Source: JANQTF01 sp036835375
Lineage (GTDB): Bacteria; Bacteroidota; Bacteroidia; J057
Reading direction: 5' to 3'
DNA length: 35,901 nt
Assembly: GCA_036835375.1 (NCBI GenBank)
Contig: DAITMB010000044.1
Location: forward strand, 1 to 35,901
Both the position numbers and the translations under genes were made by a program. The notes below the pieces were generated by a model that made no database searches, was not told where the DNA came from, and saw nothing but the letters and a program-made list of their open reading frames with translations. Positions 17,835 to 26,697 of this stretch are shown here, one piece after another. Position 1 is the stretch's first letter, and each line of letters starts with the position of its first letter.

Positions 17835-19439
17835 TTAGTTCTGCCAAATCACCCTGCGGACACTTCGGCGCGTTTGATCCTCGACCACGAGCACATAAGT
17901 TCCACTCGGAATCTGCGTCAGGCGAATGTCAACATGATCTGTATGTGATTCTCCCTGCAGCAGGGTCTGCCCTAATGGGTTAGTCAATCGCCATTTTCTT
18001 GGTGCATCCGGCGGCCAAGTGATGCGATACCCTTCTTGTGTAGGCAGTACCCTCCAGGCATCTGGCCAAGACGCGTGAAGGTCAGCAGCAAGGGTCCATA
18101 CTGCGCGCACTGGCACCACGAGGGTATCCAGGCCTCGGATCGGAAGCAGCAACTGCCCATTCAGCCCCGGTGTGCCTGTCGTTTGGAGGGCAATGTCAAG
18201 AGGAAGAGATTCCCCGGGAGCCAATGAGTAAGGATAGCTCAAGTTGCTGCTTTCGCTCAATCGCGGGTCGTCGAAGAGCGGCGCCTCTACTTGTAGAATT
18301 TCTGTCCCCGTGTTCACCAAAGGAAATGCGTAGATCGCAGGGCCTGTGAGGGTATCAAAATCGATGACTGACTCGGGAGGAAAGTATTCTTCAACCACAG
18401 GAAGTACCGCTGTGCCACTGAGGCTGCTGATTCTTTCGATGAATTGAGGATAATCCACAAATGGATTACGGTTCTTTTGCGTGCTAAAAATCCCCTCATT
18501 TCGGGCTATCTCTACGCTGGTGGGCGGATATTGCTCATGCCATTGGCGAAGAATTGCCTCTTGGGGAGCATAGAATCCTTGATAGTTCTGATAGCGAAGG
18601 ACAAAGTAGGACATCGACCGGGCGACTGGGCCTTTGTGAGCATCTCTCGGCTCAAACCGCGTGCCATTAGATCTGGAGCCGCCGACTTGCCAGGTCGGAT
18701 TGGGTACCACACCAAAGGGTAGATTGGCCCGTTCGGAGTTGGAACTTTCTGTAGTGGGGAATAGGTGATGGATGTCGGAGCGCATGGGGAGATTTTGGCC
18801 AAAAAATCCCTGCGGAAAAGTATGTTCTGTATTAAATCCCATGAACTGTGCCGTCGTGCGATCCGAAAATCCCGTGATCACCGTGCCAGTATAAACGCAT
18901 TCGAGGGTGTTGACGGTGGCACCCTGGCCGTTGAAGCGCTGGTTGTCAAGGCTCATGTACATCTGGTCGCGCGCCTGGTTGTAGCTCAGCTGGGTGTAGC
19001 CTTGAGCGAGGCGGTTGCGAAGCGCTGTCTTGAGCGCTTCTCCGGCGAGATTTTCGGTAGTCTGGTAGTAGGAGTTGGAATACCTCCCTTGGGCGAGCAA
19101 GTCAATGGTGAGGGCGCCGCGGTGGCGATCAGGCAGGAGGAGTAGTTCCTGGTTGTGATACACGTTGTGCCTCGGGCTGAAGGTCACAAAAAAAGTATCC
19201 ATGTTGCCTGCAGCAAGAACCATCGAATCAGGCGACACGGCGAAGCCGTTTGACTCTGGCAAGACGGCATAGATGGTCGTTGGCCCCGAAGAAGGATTGG
19301 AAAGCACGAGCGCCAAGGTTTTCGGACTAGTGTCTAAGACGACGCCAAAGTCGAGGGTAACTGTCTGTGGGACAGGATTTTGGCCTAATAACAGTGTGCT
19401 GAACACACCTAAAAAGACCGTCAATAACATTCGATTCAT
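17835..19439 (-). CDS. Secreted endonuclease I (EndA/NucM family) with T9SS sorting domain
   Basis: The 534-residue protein starts with a signal peptide (about 1-20). An Ig-like choice-of-anchor domain follows (about 25-118), then the endonuclease I domain (about 125-345). The catalytic core is seen as FNTEHTFPQ (202-210) and SDIHHLFPT (221-229), the His-containing motifs of the NucM/Vvn beta-beta-alpha-metal nucleases. A second Ig-like segment lies at about 350-450. The last 80 residues, with LTNPLGQTLLQGE and IPSGTYVLVVED, form a type A type IX secretion sorting domain. It is therefore predicted to be exported across the outer membrane and to degrade extracellular DNA or RNA for nutrients. 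It is the first gene of the minus-strand run with DUF2459 and the cytochrome. Confidence 0.94.
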   Translation of the reverse strand: MNRMLLTVFLGVFSTLLLGQNPVPQTVTLDFGVVLDTSPKTLALVLSNPSSGPTTIYAVLPESNGFAVSPDSMVLAAGNMDTFFVTFSPRHNVYHNQELLLLPDRHRGALTIDLLAQGRYSNSYYQTTENLAGEALKTALRNRLAQGYTQLSYNQARDQMYMSLDNQRFNGQGATVNTLECVYTGTVITGFSDRTTAQFMGFNTEHTFPQGFFGQNLPMRSDIHHLFPTTESSNSERANLPFGVVPNPTWQVGGSRSNGTRFEPRDAHKGPVARSMSYFVLRYQNYQGFYAPQEAILRQWHEQYPPTSVEIARNEGIFSTQKNRNPFVDYPQFIERISSLSGTAVLPVVEEYFPPESVIDFDTLTGPAIYAFPLVNTGTEILQVEAPLFDDPRLSESSNLSYPYSLAPGESLPLDIALQTTGTPGLNGQLLLPIRGLDTLVVPVRAVWTLAADLHASWPDAWRVLPTQEGYRITWPPDAPRKWRLTNPLGQTLLQGESHTDHVDIRLTQIPSGTYVLVVEDQTRRSVRRVIWQN

Positions 19440-19450
19440 GTGATTCCTTT

Positions 19451-19481
19451 TTTCCTGCGGCTTTGATTATCCTTACTTTTG
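19451..19481 (+). promoter_or_regulatory. Putative promoter for the MscS gene
   Basis: TACTTTTG at 19474-19481 is an exact match to the Bacteroidota -7 consensus TAnnTTTG. TTTC at 19451-19454 lies 19 bases upstream, in -33 position. It would give a leader of about 85 bases before the ATG at 19574. The call rests on the motif only. Confidence 0.45.
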
Positions 19482-19573
19482 CTAGTGAAAGCTTTTACAA
19501 AGTGGCTTGTAGGAAGAAAATCCCCCCTCTTTTGAATAAATAATGCCAGTATTCAACGTAAAAATTTTGACTT

Positions 19574-21223
19574 ATGAAATTTCCACGCCTTTTCCGTTTT
19601 GCTTGTTTTTTTGCCTTGGGAGTCTTTTTTCTGACCAATGCACAGGCCCAACAAACGGACAGCGCATCGGTGGTTCTGGAAGAGGAATTACCGCCAGTTT
19701 ACGATCCTTTTTCTCAATCAACCCCTCGTGGGGCAGTGAGTCGCCACCTTCACTTTCTTCGCCCGGATAGCTATCGTCCTACTCGTGCGGCGGAAGTCAT
19801 TTATGGAGACTTCAGTGCAGGAGAAAAGATCGAACTGGCTACCCAGCTCCGGGACCTTTTCGATGCGAAAGGCGATTTTGTCGATACCGCATCCATCCCC
19901 AACATTCCTGGTTATCGAGACTCCATTTCCGGGTTGGCGAATTACGTGATTTTCCCGGAAAAATATCCCGAAGTTTTTCTCCAGCAGCAGCAGGATGGAT
20001 TGTGGTACTATTCTCCCTCAACTGTCGAGCAGATCCCGGCACTCTATCAGGGGGCGATTCCTAGGGGAGCGAATTTGTTTCAGAAATTGGTTCCACAGGT
20101 GGGCGAAAAACTGTTTTTGGGCATGATGATCTGGAAATGGGTGGGCCTGCTGATCATTTTAGCCACAAGTTATGGATTGTTTGTCTTGTTGAATTTCGTC
20201 CTTGGCTGGCTCTTTCAAAAGGTGTTTCCCAGTTTTGCGCCGAAAGATTACATTGATCCAGCCTTGATACCGCCCGTGGCCAAGCCGCTCTCTGCCCTGC
20301 TGGTGATCTTGATGTTTCGGACTTACCTGATGCCGATGTTGTTGCTGCCCATCGCGGTGACTGATCCGCTGCGAAAAATTCTCGCTGTAGCGATGTCGCT
20401 GTGCGGAATCATGGTGGTGTACAAATTGGTCAGTGTTGTGTCTTCGGTGTTTAAAAATATTGCCAGCAAAACGGAGGGCACAATGGACGACCAGCTTGTG
20501 CCGCTGGTGACTCGCATAGCCAAAGGCGCTGTACTGGTTTTCGGAGCTTTATTTATGTTGGACAACCTCGACGTGGACGTCACTGCGCTGCTCGCAGGGG
20601 TGTCAATCGGCGGTCTGGCTGTGGCACTGGCCGCACAGGACACAGTCAAAAACTTTATTGGTTCGATTTCGATCTTTGTAGATCGCCCCTTTATGGTGGG
20701 TGATTTCATCGCCACGGGGGAGATTCTTGGGACGGTCGTTGAGATTGGCGTGCGAACCACACGAATTCGGGCGCTGGATGGAGCCGGTGTCACGATTCCA
20801 AATGGGGATTTGGCCAATCGTGTGATCACCAATCACACGCGGCGGGACTATCGACGCTACGCGACTAGCATCACTGTCACTTACAGCACCAAGCCATCCA
20901 AAATGGAAGAATTTGTCAACGGGGTGCGTGAGATTGTGAATGCGCATCCCAAAGTGAGGCCCAATTCTGCGCAAGTACAGTTTCACGAAATGGGCAACTC
21001 CTCGTTGGATATTTTCTATGCGGCCATTTTTGAAGTGACCGATCATGGCGAGTGGCTCGCTTGCCGGCAAGATGTTTTTCTCGCGGTGATGCGCCTGGCG
21101 GAGGAAATGAACATCAGTTTCGCCTTTCCAAGTACTTCGGTGTATGTGGAGCAAATGCCCAGGATGTCTTCTCCGGCTCCTGTCGCGCCTGCTGGCAATG
21201 AAGCCTCCGCTACCGAGCAATAG
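19574..21223 (+). CDS. MscS-family mechanosensitive ion channel
   Basis: The 549-residue protein has a cleavable signal peptide (about 1-25, ending AQA). A periplasmic domain of about 150 residues, not typical of minimal MscS, comes next. Membrane helices lie at about 185-212, 235-262 and 267-290. The pore-lining helix with GVSIGGLAVALAAQDTVKNFIGS spans about 342-364. The cytoplasmic beta domain begins with FVDRPFMVGDFI and contains TRIRALDGAGVTIPNG. The role is release of solutes under hypo-osmotic stress. The N-terminal domain resembles those of larger MscS-like channels and may gate or connect to the envelope, which is inference. It is followed by a large bulged inverted repeat. Confidence 0.94.
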   Translation: MKFPRLFRFACFFALGVFFLTNAQAQQTDSASVVLEEELPPVYDPFSQSTPRGAVSRHLHFLRPDSYRPTRAAEVIYGDFSAGEKIELATQLRDLFDAKGDFVDTASIPNIPGYRDSISGLANYVIFPEKYPEVFLQQQQDGLWYYSPSTVEQIPALYQGAIPRGANLFQKLVPQVGEKLFLGMMIWKWVGLLIILATSYGLFVLLNFVLGWLFQKVFPSFAPKDYIDPALIPPVAKPLSALLVILMFRTYLMPMLLLPIAVTDPLRKILAVAMSLCGIMVVYKLVSVVSSVFKNIASKTEGTMDDQLVPLVTRIAKGAVLVFGALFMLDNLDVDVTALLAGVSIGGLAVALAAQDTVKNFIGSISIFVDRPFMVGDFIATGEILGTVVEIGVRTTRIRALDGAGVTIPNGDLANRVITNHTRRDYRRYATSITVTYSTKPSKMEEFVNGVREIVNAHPKVRPNSAQVQFHEMGNSSLDIFYAAIFEVTDHGEWLACRQDVFLAVMRLAEEMNISFAFPSTSVYVEQMPRMSSPAPVAPAGNEASATEQ

Positions 21224-21244
21224 ATTTTTTTGACACCAGTCCGT

Positions 21245-21288
21245 CCTTTTTTTCGAATATCCCCAATGGGTATTCTTTCGGAAAAAGG
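21245..21288. terminator. Bulged long hairpin after the MscS gene
   Basis: The inner stem GAATATCC (21255-21262) pairs with GGGTATTC (21268-21275) around a 5-base loop. Outer arms CCTTTTT (21245-21251) and AAAAAGG (21282-21288) also pair, leaving small bulges. It sits 21 bases after the MscS stop. There is no free T-tail beyond the stem, so termination is likely but not certain. Confidence 0.5.
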
Positions 21289-21397
21289 GGTAGGTGGGTG
21301 TTTTTTGAAGAAAAGAAACTTCGCTGGAAGATTCCATGAAAGGACTATCAAATCCTTGCTTTCAATGTAGCTGAAATCTTGGCACTTTTGGCGAAGT

Positions 21398-22525
21398 ATG
21401 CCACACGTCGCTGTCAATACCCGATTATTGCTGCCTGGTCGCCTGGAAGGCATCAGCCGATTTGCGTACGAATTGCTCAGCCGAATGGCCAATGCGCATC
21501 CGGAGGTACAATTCACGTACTTCTTTGACCGGCCCTTTGATTCTGCATACCTCAGCAGTCCCAACATTCGTGCGGAGGTGCTTTTCCCTCCGGCGCGGCA
21601 TCCGCTGCTTTGGTACATTTGGTTTCACCTGCGGGTCCGTCATCGGCTGTCGCGGCTTCGGCCCGATGTATTCTATTCTCCTGAATTTTATCTTTCCTTG
21701 CATCGAAAGGTACCAGAGATCGCCACGTTTCACGACTTGGCGTATGAGCATTTTCCGCGCGATCTTGCTCCCCTGGCTTCGCGATATGTACGGCATTTTT
21801 CTCCGATCTATGCCCGGCATGCCAGCAAAATTGTGACTGTGTCAGAATACACCCGACAGGATCTCATTCTGCGATATGGCTTGGATGCGTCTCATATTGA
21901 GGTGGTGTACAACAGTGCAGGAAATCAATTTGGCCCTATCACAGAAGCAGAGAAGGCCCTTGTTCGGGCGAAATATTCTGAGGGCAAGCATTATTTTCAT
22001 TTTGTCGGGACCATTCAGCCGCGCAAAAACCTTGAAAATCTCCTCTTGGGTTTCGAGGCATTCAAAAATGAAAGCGAGAGCGACATGAAGCTTCTCCTCG
22101 TGGGGCGACCCGGCTGGAACTATGAAGGAGCGCTGCGCACCTATGAAGCCATGCGACATCGCAGCGATGTGCTGTTCACAGGATTTGTTCCCGACGAGGC
22201 ACTCAATGGATTATATGCAGCCTCCTCCGGGCTCGTTTTCGTGCCGTGGCTGGAAGGCTTTGGTATTCCGATTGTCGAAGCTTTTCATGCAGAGGTGCCA
22301 GTGATCGCCAGTGATCGCACTTCTATGCCCGAGATTGCAGGAAATGCCGCGATGCTGGTGGATCCTGGAAGTCCTGACACAATCGCTCAAGCTATGTTGG
22401 CCATATCGTCCGATGAGCGACTCTCACAACAGCTAGTTGTGGCAGGGAGAGACCAGCGCGAACAATTTTCATGGGATCGCAGTGCACAAGCACTCTGGGA
22501 CGTACTGGCGCCCTATGTCCGTTGA
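21398..22525 (+). CDS. Glycosyltransferase family 4 (GT-B)
   Basis: The 375-residue protein has the two-domain GT-B layout. The N-terminal half begins VAVNTRLLLPGRLEGISRF and includes ATFHDLAYEHFP (109-120) and KIVTVSEYTRQDL (144-156). The C-terminal half has FVGTIQPRKNLENLL (about 202-216) and the nucleotide-sugar site EGFGIPIVEA (286-295). These are typical of retaining GT4 enzymes that use UDP- or GDP-sugars in cell-surface polysaccharide or glycan assembly. The acceptor is unknown. No other polysaccharide genes are adjacent, so it appears isolated, 174 bp after MscS. Confidence 0.93.
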   Translation: MPHVAVNTRLLLPGRLEGISRFAYELLSRMANAHPEVQFTYFFDRPFDSAYLSSPNIRAEVLFPPARHPLLWYIWFHLRVRHRLSRLRPDVFYSPEFYLSLHRKVPEIATFHDLAYEHFPRDLAPLASRYVRHFSPIYARHASKIVTVSEYTRQDLILRYGLDASHIEVVYNSAGNQFGPITEAEKALVRAKYSEGKHYFHFVGTIQPRKNLENLLLGFEAFKNESESDMKLLLVGRPGWNYEGALRTYEAMRHRSDVLFTGFVPDEALNGLYAASSGLVFVPWLEGFGIPIVEAFHAEVPVIASDRTSMPEIAGNAAMLVDPGSPDTIAQAMLAISSDERLSQQLVVAGRDQREQFSWDRSAQALWDVLAPYVR

Positions 22526-22565
22526 TCAGACAGAATGACACAACAGCTCATTTTTTACTCACGGG

Positions 22566-22637
22566 CGTCTATTTTTCATAACAAGGGATCGAATATTGTG
22601 TACAGATTTGAAGACGAGCAGCCGTCTATTTTTTATA
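22566..22637. repeat. Pair of near-identical 15-base direct repeats before the lipoprotein gene
   Basis: CGTCTATTTTTCATA at 22566-22580 and CGTCTATTTTTTATA at 22623-22637 differ at one base and are 57 bases apart. They lie in the 164-bp spacer before the lipoprotein start. They may be duplicated promoter or regulator sites. Confidence 0.5.
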
Positions 22638-22689
22638 TCAATTTTTGCAAATTTGGTAATTCACATCGAACCACCACACTTTCTCTCAG

Positions 22690-23853
22690 ATGAAACAACT
22701 TGTCCTCTTGATGCTTTCCGCGCTCTTGCTCCTTTCCTTGGGAGCTTGCAAGTCCACCAAGCGCGCCTACGAAAGGGGTGACTATGAGACTGCGGTCATT
22801 AACTCAATTGATCGCCTCCGTCGCGCTCCCGAAAATAAGAAAGCCCGCCATACCCTCAAGCTGGCTTATCCGACGATGGTGACCTACTTTCAAGAACAAA
22901 TTGCCATCGCTAAACAAAGCGGGAATCCCTTTCGATGGGAGGAAGTCATGCTTCACTACGAAGTGCTCAACCGCGCCTACGACGAGATTCGCAAGGCGCC
23001 TGCTGCGATGGCAGTGATTCCTGCACCGCAGAGCTTCATCGGTGATTATGAGATCGCGCGGAGCAAGGCCGCAGATGCGCGATACGCCATGGGAACCCAG
23101 CGCCTCTCCTTTGCGCAGGACGGCAATCGAGAGGCTGCGAAGGAGGCGTATGAACATTTTACCAGAACGATCCAACTTCGTCCAGGCTACAAAGACGCGG
23201 AAGATTTGAGCTTTGAAGCCTTGGAGCTCGCTACCGTGTATGTGCAGATTGAGCCGATCCCTATGCACTCTCGTGCGTTGGAAATTAGCAATGAGTTTTT
23301 TGAAAGTCAGCTGGTTGAGGAATTTGCCCGGGGGCAAATCTCGCCTTTCATCCGCTTTGTGTTTCCTACGGAGGGTCGCGGACGCTATGCAAATCGCCGC
23401 CCGGACCAGATCATCCGCATGAGCTTTGATGACTTTGTCGTGGGTCAAGCTTATGTCCGCGAAAAAGTACTCCAGCGGAGACGCGACTCGGTGGTAGTGG
23501 GAACCGTGGCGTTGAAGAATGACTCCACTGGCTATGTCTATGGAACGGTACAGGCTGAGATGCACCAGTTTTCTAAGATCATCAGTTCTTCCGGGACGCT
23601 CGATGTGCGAATCATCGACGCTCGGAGCGGGGCCGTGCTGTCCCAACGCAAGTTTCCTGGCACCTTCGAGTGGGTGGATTATTGGGGATATTTCAATGGA
23701 GACAAGCGTGCGCTCCAAGAAGAGGATCAAGCATTCCTCGCCAAGAAGCGCGAGTCACCAAGCCCGCCTCCTCAACAATTATTCATTGAGTTCACCAAGC
23801 CGATCTATGGACAGACGACGAACTTCGTGAGAGAATTTTACCGCAATTATTAA
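22690..23853 (+). CDS. Repeat-containing envelope lipoprotein, function unknown
   Basis: The 387-residue protein has a lipoprotein signal with lipobox LGAC (Cys20). TPR-like helical segments follow directly, such as KRAYERGDYETAVINSIDRLRRAP (about 24-47) and the later REAAKEAYEHFTRTIQLRPGYKDAEDL. The C-terminal half (about 190-387) looks beta-rich, with alternating hydrophobic strands and no recognised domain. The family is not known to me beyond a general Bacteroidota TPR lipoprotein. A scaffold or assembly role in the envelope would fit, but this is inference. It ends in a strong inverted repeat shared with the convergent DUF4407 gene. Confidence 0.85.
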   Translation: MKQLVLLMLSALLLLSLGACKSTKRAYERGDYETAVINSIDRLRRAPENKKARHTLKLAYPTMVTYFQEQIAIAKQSGNPFRWEEVMLHYEVLNRAYDEIRKAPAAMAVIPAPQSFIGDYEIARSKAADARYAMGTQRLSFAQDGNREAAKEAYEHFTRTIQLRPGYKDAEDLSFEALELATVYVQIEPIPMHSRALEISNEFFESQLVEEFARGQISPFIRFVFPTEGRGRYANRRPDQIIRMSFDDFVVGQAYVREKVLQRRRDSVVVGTVALKNDSTGYVYGTVQAEMHQFSKIISSSGTLDVRIIDARSGAVLSQRKFPGTFEWVDYWGYFNGDKRALQEEDQAFLAKKRESPSPPPQQLFIEFTKPIYGQTTNFVREFYRNY

Positions 23854-23859
23854 CATTTT

Positions 23860-23896
23860 CCCCCCTTACAAGGGCAGAGACCTCTTGTAAGGGGGG
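23860..23896. terminator. Bidirectional hairpin between the lipoprotein and DUF4407 genes
   Basis: CCCCCCTTACAAG at 23860-23872 is perfectly complementary to 23884-23896, giving a 13-bp stem with an 11-base loop. It lies 6 bases after the plus-strand stop and 23 bases beyond the minus-strand stop of the convergent genes. No long T-run follows on either strand, but the strength and position favour a terminator. Confidence 0.75.
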
Positions 23897-23919
23897 ACAT
23901 GTTGAGGAGCGGGTCGTGT

Positions 23920-25263
23920 TTATTTTTCTGAAAAAATCTCTTCTGCCTGGCTATGACCATTGAGACCTTCGGCGACATTTCTGCGGGCGCGGAGCTGAAG
24001 AGAAGCATTGAGGTCGTAATTCATGTCGGAGATGTATCGTAGAGATTCGACCTTTTTGTGGTGCTCAATGCGGCTGAGGAGATAGTCGTAGGGGCCTCGC
24101 TTGGTGATGAGCTTCACAAAAATCGGTGAGGTTTCGAGCAAAATGAAGAGCAGCACAATGAGGTTGCTCATCCACCACATGGCACTGTCATTCTCCTTGA
24201 GCCGCTCCAGGGCTTGAATCTTGGCAGGAAATCCGATGCCGTATTTCCGAGCTTTTTCGAGCGCATCGGGAATTTCCTTGTCGCGGAGCACCATCTGAGA
24301 TTCTTTTCTGGAAGTGAGTTCTTCCCGTCGTATCTGGAGCATGGCCAGCTCCTCTTCCACGCTTTTAGAGAACTCTTCTTTGGCGCCCTTTCGTTGCTTG
24401 TCGAGCCGGACCATTTCTTTTTCCGCTGCTGCCATCTCGGCCTTCATGGTCTGGTTGATTTGGTAGAGGCGATTGTTGGTCTCATTGTGCTCAGCAGGAA
24501 AGTCCCAGCCCACGGGTTGATCGTTGCCAGAGGCATCTTTCTCGTATTTGCGAGTCGCAAATCGGCTCCAAAGCTCACGGCGCTTGGTCTCATTGGCCTG
24601 GATCCGCGGCTGATACACGCGCATCAGGCTGTCGTAATGGCGCTTGGAAGTGGCATATTCTGTATTGACTTCCCCATACGTGAAGCTCGTGGGTTTTCCC
24701 TCCTTCATCTTTTTGTATTCCTGACGCATACTGTCAACCTCCGCCAGGGCGAGATTGAGCGAGTCGATGCCGAGTTTCTGATCGACCTTTCGCTCTGCGT
24801 CTCGCTCCAGGTCTGCGATGTAGGCAAATAGCTCGGAGTTGATTTGGTTATCGAATAGCCGAACCTCAATGGGCTTGGTAATCACGAGCGAAATCACGAT
24901 GGCGAGAAACAAACGCGGGAGGGCCAGGGCGACTTCATTGAGAATGCGACCTTCCTTGCGGATGGAAGAGACGATGTATCGGTCGAGATTAAAAATCAAA
25001 GCTCCCCATAGCAGACCCGCTCCGAGGGCAACCAAGGGGGATTCGATCAGGGTCATGATCGCAAAACTACCAGAGATCACCGCTAAGCAAGCCGTGAGAA
25101 GAATAGTAGCCCCGATCCCTACATATTTGGAGTGCTCGGAAGGACAAGACTCCAGGATTTTTGTATAAGCACCTGCACAAGCGAAAAAGAAGCGTTTCAG
25201 AGCGCCGGGACGCTGTGGGTCATCTTCGAAGGATGAGTCCCAAGTTGATTCATATGCATCCAT
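23920..25263 (-). CDS. DUF4407 membrane protein
   Basis: The 447-residue protein matches the DUF4407 family. An N-terminal cytoplasmic segment with FFFACAGAYTKILESCPSEHSKY (about 25-47) leads into membrane helices at about 48-70, 78-95 and 112-129. A long charged coiled-coil region (about 150-360) follows. A fourth membrane helix lies at 365-385, before a short C-terminal tail. The function of the family is not established. The coiled coil between helices 3 and 4 should face the periplasm, if the helices alternate in the simple way. It starts 44 bp after the zinc-ribbon/Ig-repeat gene on the same strand, so the two are likely one operon and may work together. Confidence 0.88.
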   Translation of the reverse strand: MDAYESTWDSSFEDDPQRPGALKRFFFACAGAYTKILESCPSEHSKYVGIGATILLTACLAVISGSFAIMTLIESPLVALGAGLLWGALIFNLDRYIVSSIRKEGRILNEVALALPRLFLAIVISLVITKPIEVRLFDNQINSELFAYIADLERDAERKVDQKLGIDSLNLALAEVDSMRQEYKKMKEGKPTSFTYGEVNTEYATSKRHYDSLMRVYQPRIQANETKRRELWSRFATRKYEKDASGNDQPVGWDFPAEHNETNNRLYQINQTMKAEMAAAEKEMVRLDKQRKGAKEEFSKSVEEELAMLQIRREELTSRKESQMVLRDKEIPDALEKARKYGIGFPAKIQALERLKENDSAMWWMSNLIVLLFILLETSPIFVKLITKRGPYDYLLSRIEHHKKVESLRYISDMNYDLNASLQLRARRNVAEGLNGHSQAEEIFSEK

Positions 25264-25307
25264 GAGTAGGGGTTCTGGACGGGGATAATTGTTTGGGGAT
25301 GAGAAAA

Positions 25308-26636
25308 TTACGGACGTTGGGTAAGTTTCCGGAAAAACTGTTTCAGCTCTTTGGTGAGGCTTCCGCGTTGGAGTTCTTCCACCTCTGAAATGGGAGAGAT
25401 GACTTCTTTCTTATTGGGCAAGAACCGCGCCGCAGCCATTTCCTCGGGCTGACTTTTGAGCATTTTTTCTTGTCTCATGAGATTTTGGTGCATCTCTCTT
25501 AGCAGTTTTTTTTCGTCTAGGTTATCGATCGGAAAAGGAAATCGAGAGACAGTGAGCAAGGCGGTGCGCACGCCACTATGGCCAATCGCTCGGAGTCGAA
25601 ATTCAGTGAATGCTTTCTTAGGTCGGTACTTTACTTCGCCAGAAACAGCCACCTCTCCGAAGCTGGGGTCAAGCTCTACGCGGTAGGCATACTTCACGTC
25701 CCACTGCAAAATGACTGGCTCGCCCTCCGTCGAAATGGGTCGGGGGGAGGTAAATACCTTGATTTCGGGTGCAGGCATGGGCAAGAAGGTCGATTCCTCT
25801 ATCGAACCCGCAGCGTTCGTAGCGACCAAGCGATAAGTCGTGGCTCGATCGGGAAATACCTCTATTTGTGTAAGGCCCGTCACGTCCAGTTCGCCTGGAA
25901 AAATCACCAAATTGTCTGCATTGGTCGCTTCCCAATGCAAGACATGGGCTTCTCCCGGTTCTACATGGTCCTGGAGGGCTTGAAACAGGCCGATTTCTGG
26001 CTTCGGGAGGGACAAAAATACTTTGGCCTTCGCTTCTCCACTGGCATTCCGCGCATGAAGCTCATATACCCCTGGCTTGCTCAGCATCGCTTCACAAAAA
26101 GACAAGCCGCTGACTTCACCAACGGAAGGCCCGATGAACAAGGTCTCAGCATTCGTAGCTTCCCAGGAAAATATGACGGGATAGTGAAGATCAATTTCTC
26201 GCTGATCCACCGAAAAATGTGCAATGGTGGGTGCAGGGAGGGTAAGTGAGATGTCTTGGCGAACTTCTCCTGCGGCGCTTTGGGCGACCAAGGTATAGGT
26301 ACAGGACTGCTGAGGATACACATCTTCTTGCCCGAAGAGGGGCAACACTTCCTGATTGTGATCCATCCAAAGCAAATCCGCATCCTCGACTTGCCAGCTC
26401 AATCGGATGGCGTTTCCGAGCGAAATGATGGTTTCATCACAAGTGAACTGCCGAATAGTCGGCAATTTTTCGCCACAGGCAAGACAGCTCAGCCCTTCCG
26501 CTGGCCATACTGATTCGCACGCATTGCACCTGCGCTGGGTGTCATCTTCCGCCAGCGCAGGTCCCAGCGGACTTGCACTGTCCTTTTTGGGAAAGCGCAG
26601 AGATGCCATCTCGCTGCGTTTGAGATCAGTATTCAT
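25308..26636 (-). CDS. Zinc-ribbon protein with four Ig-like repeats
   Basis: From the ATG at 26636 this is a 442-residue protein. The reading frame runs to 26765, but the upstream part is a low-complexity leader. A four-cysteine zinc ribbon (C37, C40, C51, C54) is followed by about four repeats of roughly 85 residues. Each carries a pattern like PxIxxFxxxxxxxxxGxxxxLxW, then a tyrosine-containing strand (YTLVAQSAAGE, YELHARNASGE, YRLVATNAAGS) and a closing LPxP. These look like bacterial Ig-like beta-sandwiches. There is no signal peptide or membrane helix, so it appears cytoplasmic, which is unusual for such repeats. The charged C-terminal 90 residues are helical. Function unknown. It lies directly upstream of DUF4407 (44 bp). 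Confidence 0.85.
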   Translation of the reverse strand: MNTDLKRSEMASLRFPKKDSASPLGPALAEDDTQRRCNACESVWPAEGLSCLACGEKLPTIRQFTCDETIISLGNAIRLSWQVEDADLLWMDHNQEVLPLFGQEDVYPQQSCTYTLVAQSAAGEVRQDISLTLPAPTIAHFSVDQREIDLHYPVIFSWEATNAETLFIGPSVGEVSGLSFCEAMLSKPGVYELHARNASGEAKAKVFLSLPKPEIGLFQALQDHVEPGEAHVLHWEATNADNLVIFPGELDVTGLTQIEVFPDRATTYRLVATNAAGSIEESTFLPMPAPEIKVFTSPRPISTEGEPVILQWDVKYAYRVELDPSFGEVAVSGEVKYRPKKAFTEFRLRAIGHSGVRTALLTVSRFPFPIDNLDEKKLLREMHQNLMRQEKMLKSQPEEMAAARFLPNKKEVISPISEVEELQRGSLTKELKQFFRKLTQRP

Positions 26637-26697
26637 GAGGAGGAGAATGAGCAACAAGAGAGAGGGAACTGGCCTGAACCAAGAGAAAGATATCGAG

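Noticed and set aside
22804..23730. A 308-codon minus-strand open frame inside the lipoprotein gene
   Set aside because: It is antisense to a gene with a lipobox and good family-like structure. It shows no recognisable domain and is a by-product of codon usage.
24214..24831. A 205-codon plus-strand open frame opposite the DUF4407 coiled coil
   Set aside because: Antisense to a charged coiled coil, which commonly yields long hydrophobic antisense frames. No start context or domain.
25578..26249. A 223-codon plus-strand open frame opposite the Ig-repeat gene
   Set aside because: It mirrors the real gene and has no recognisable features.
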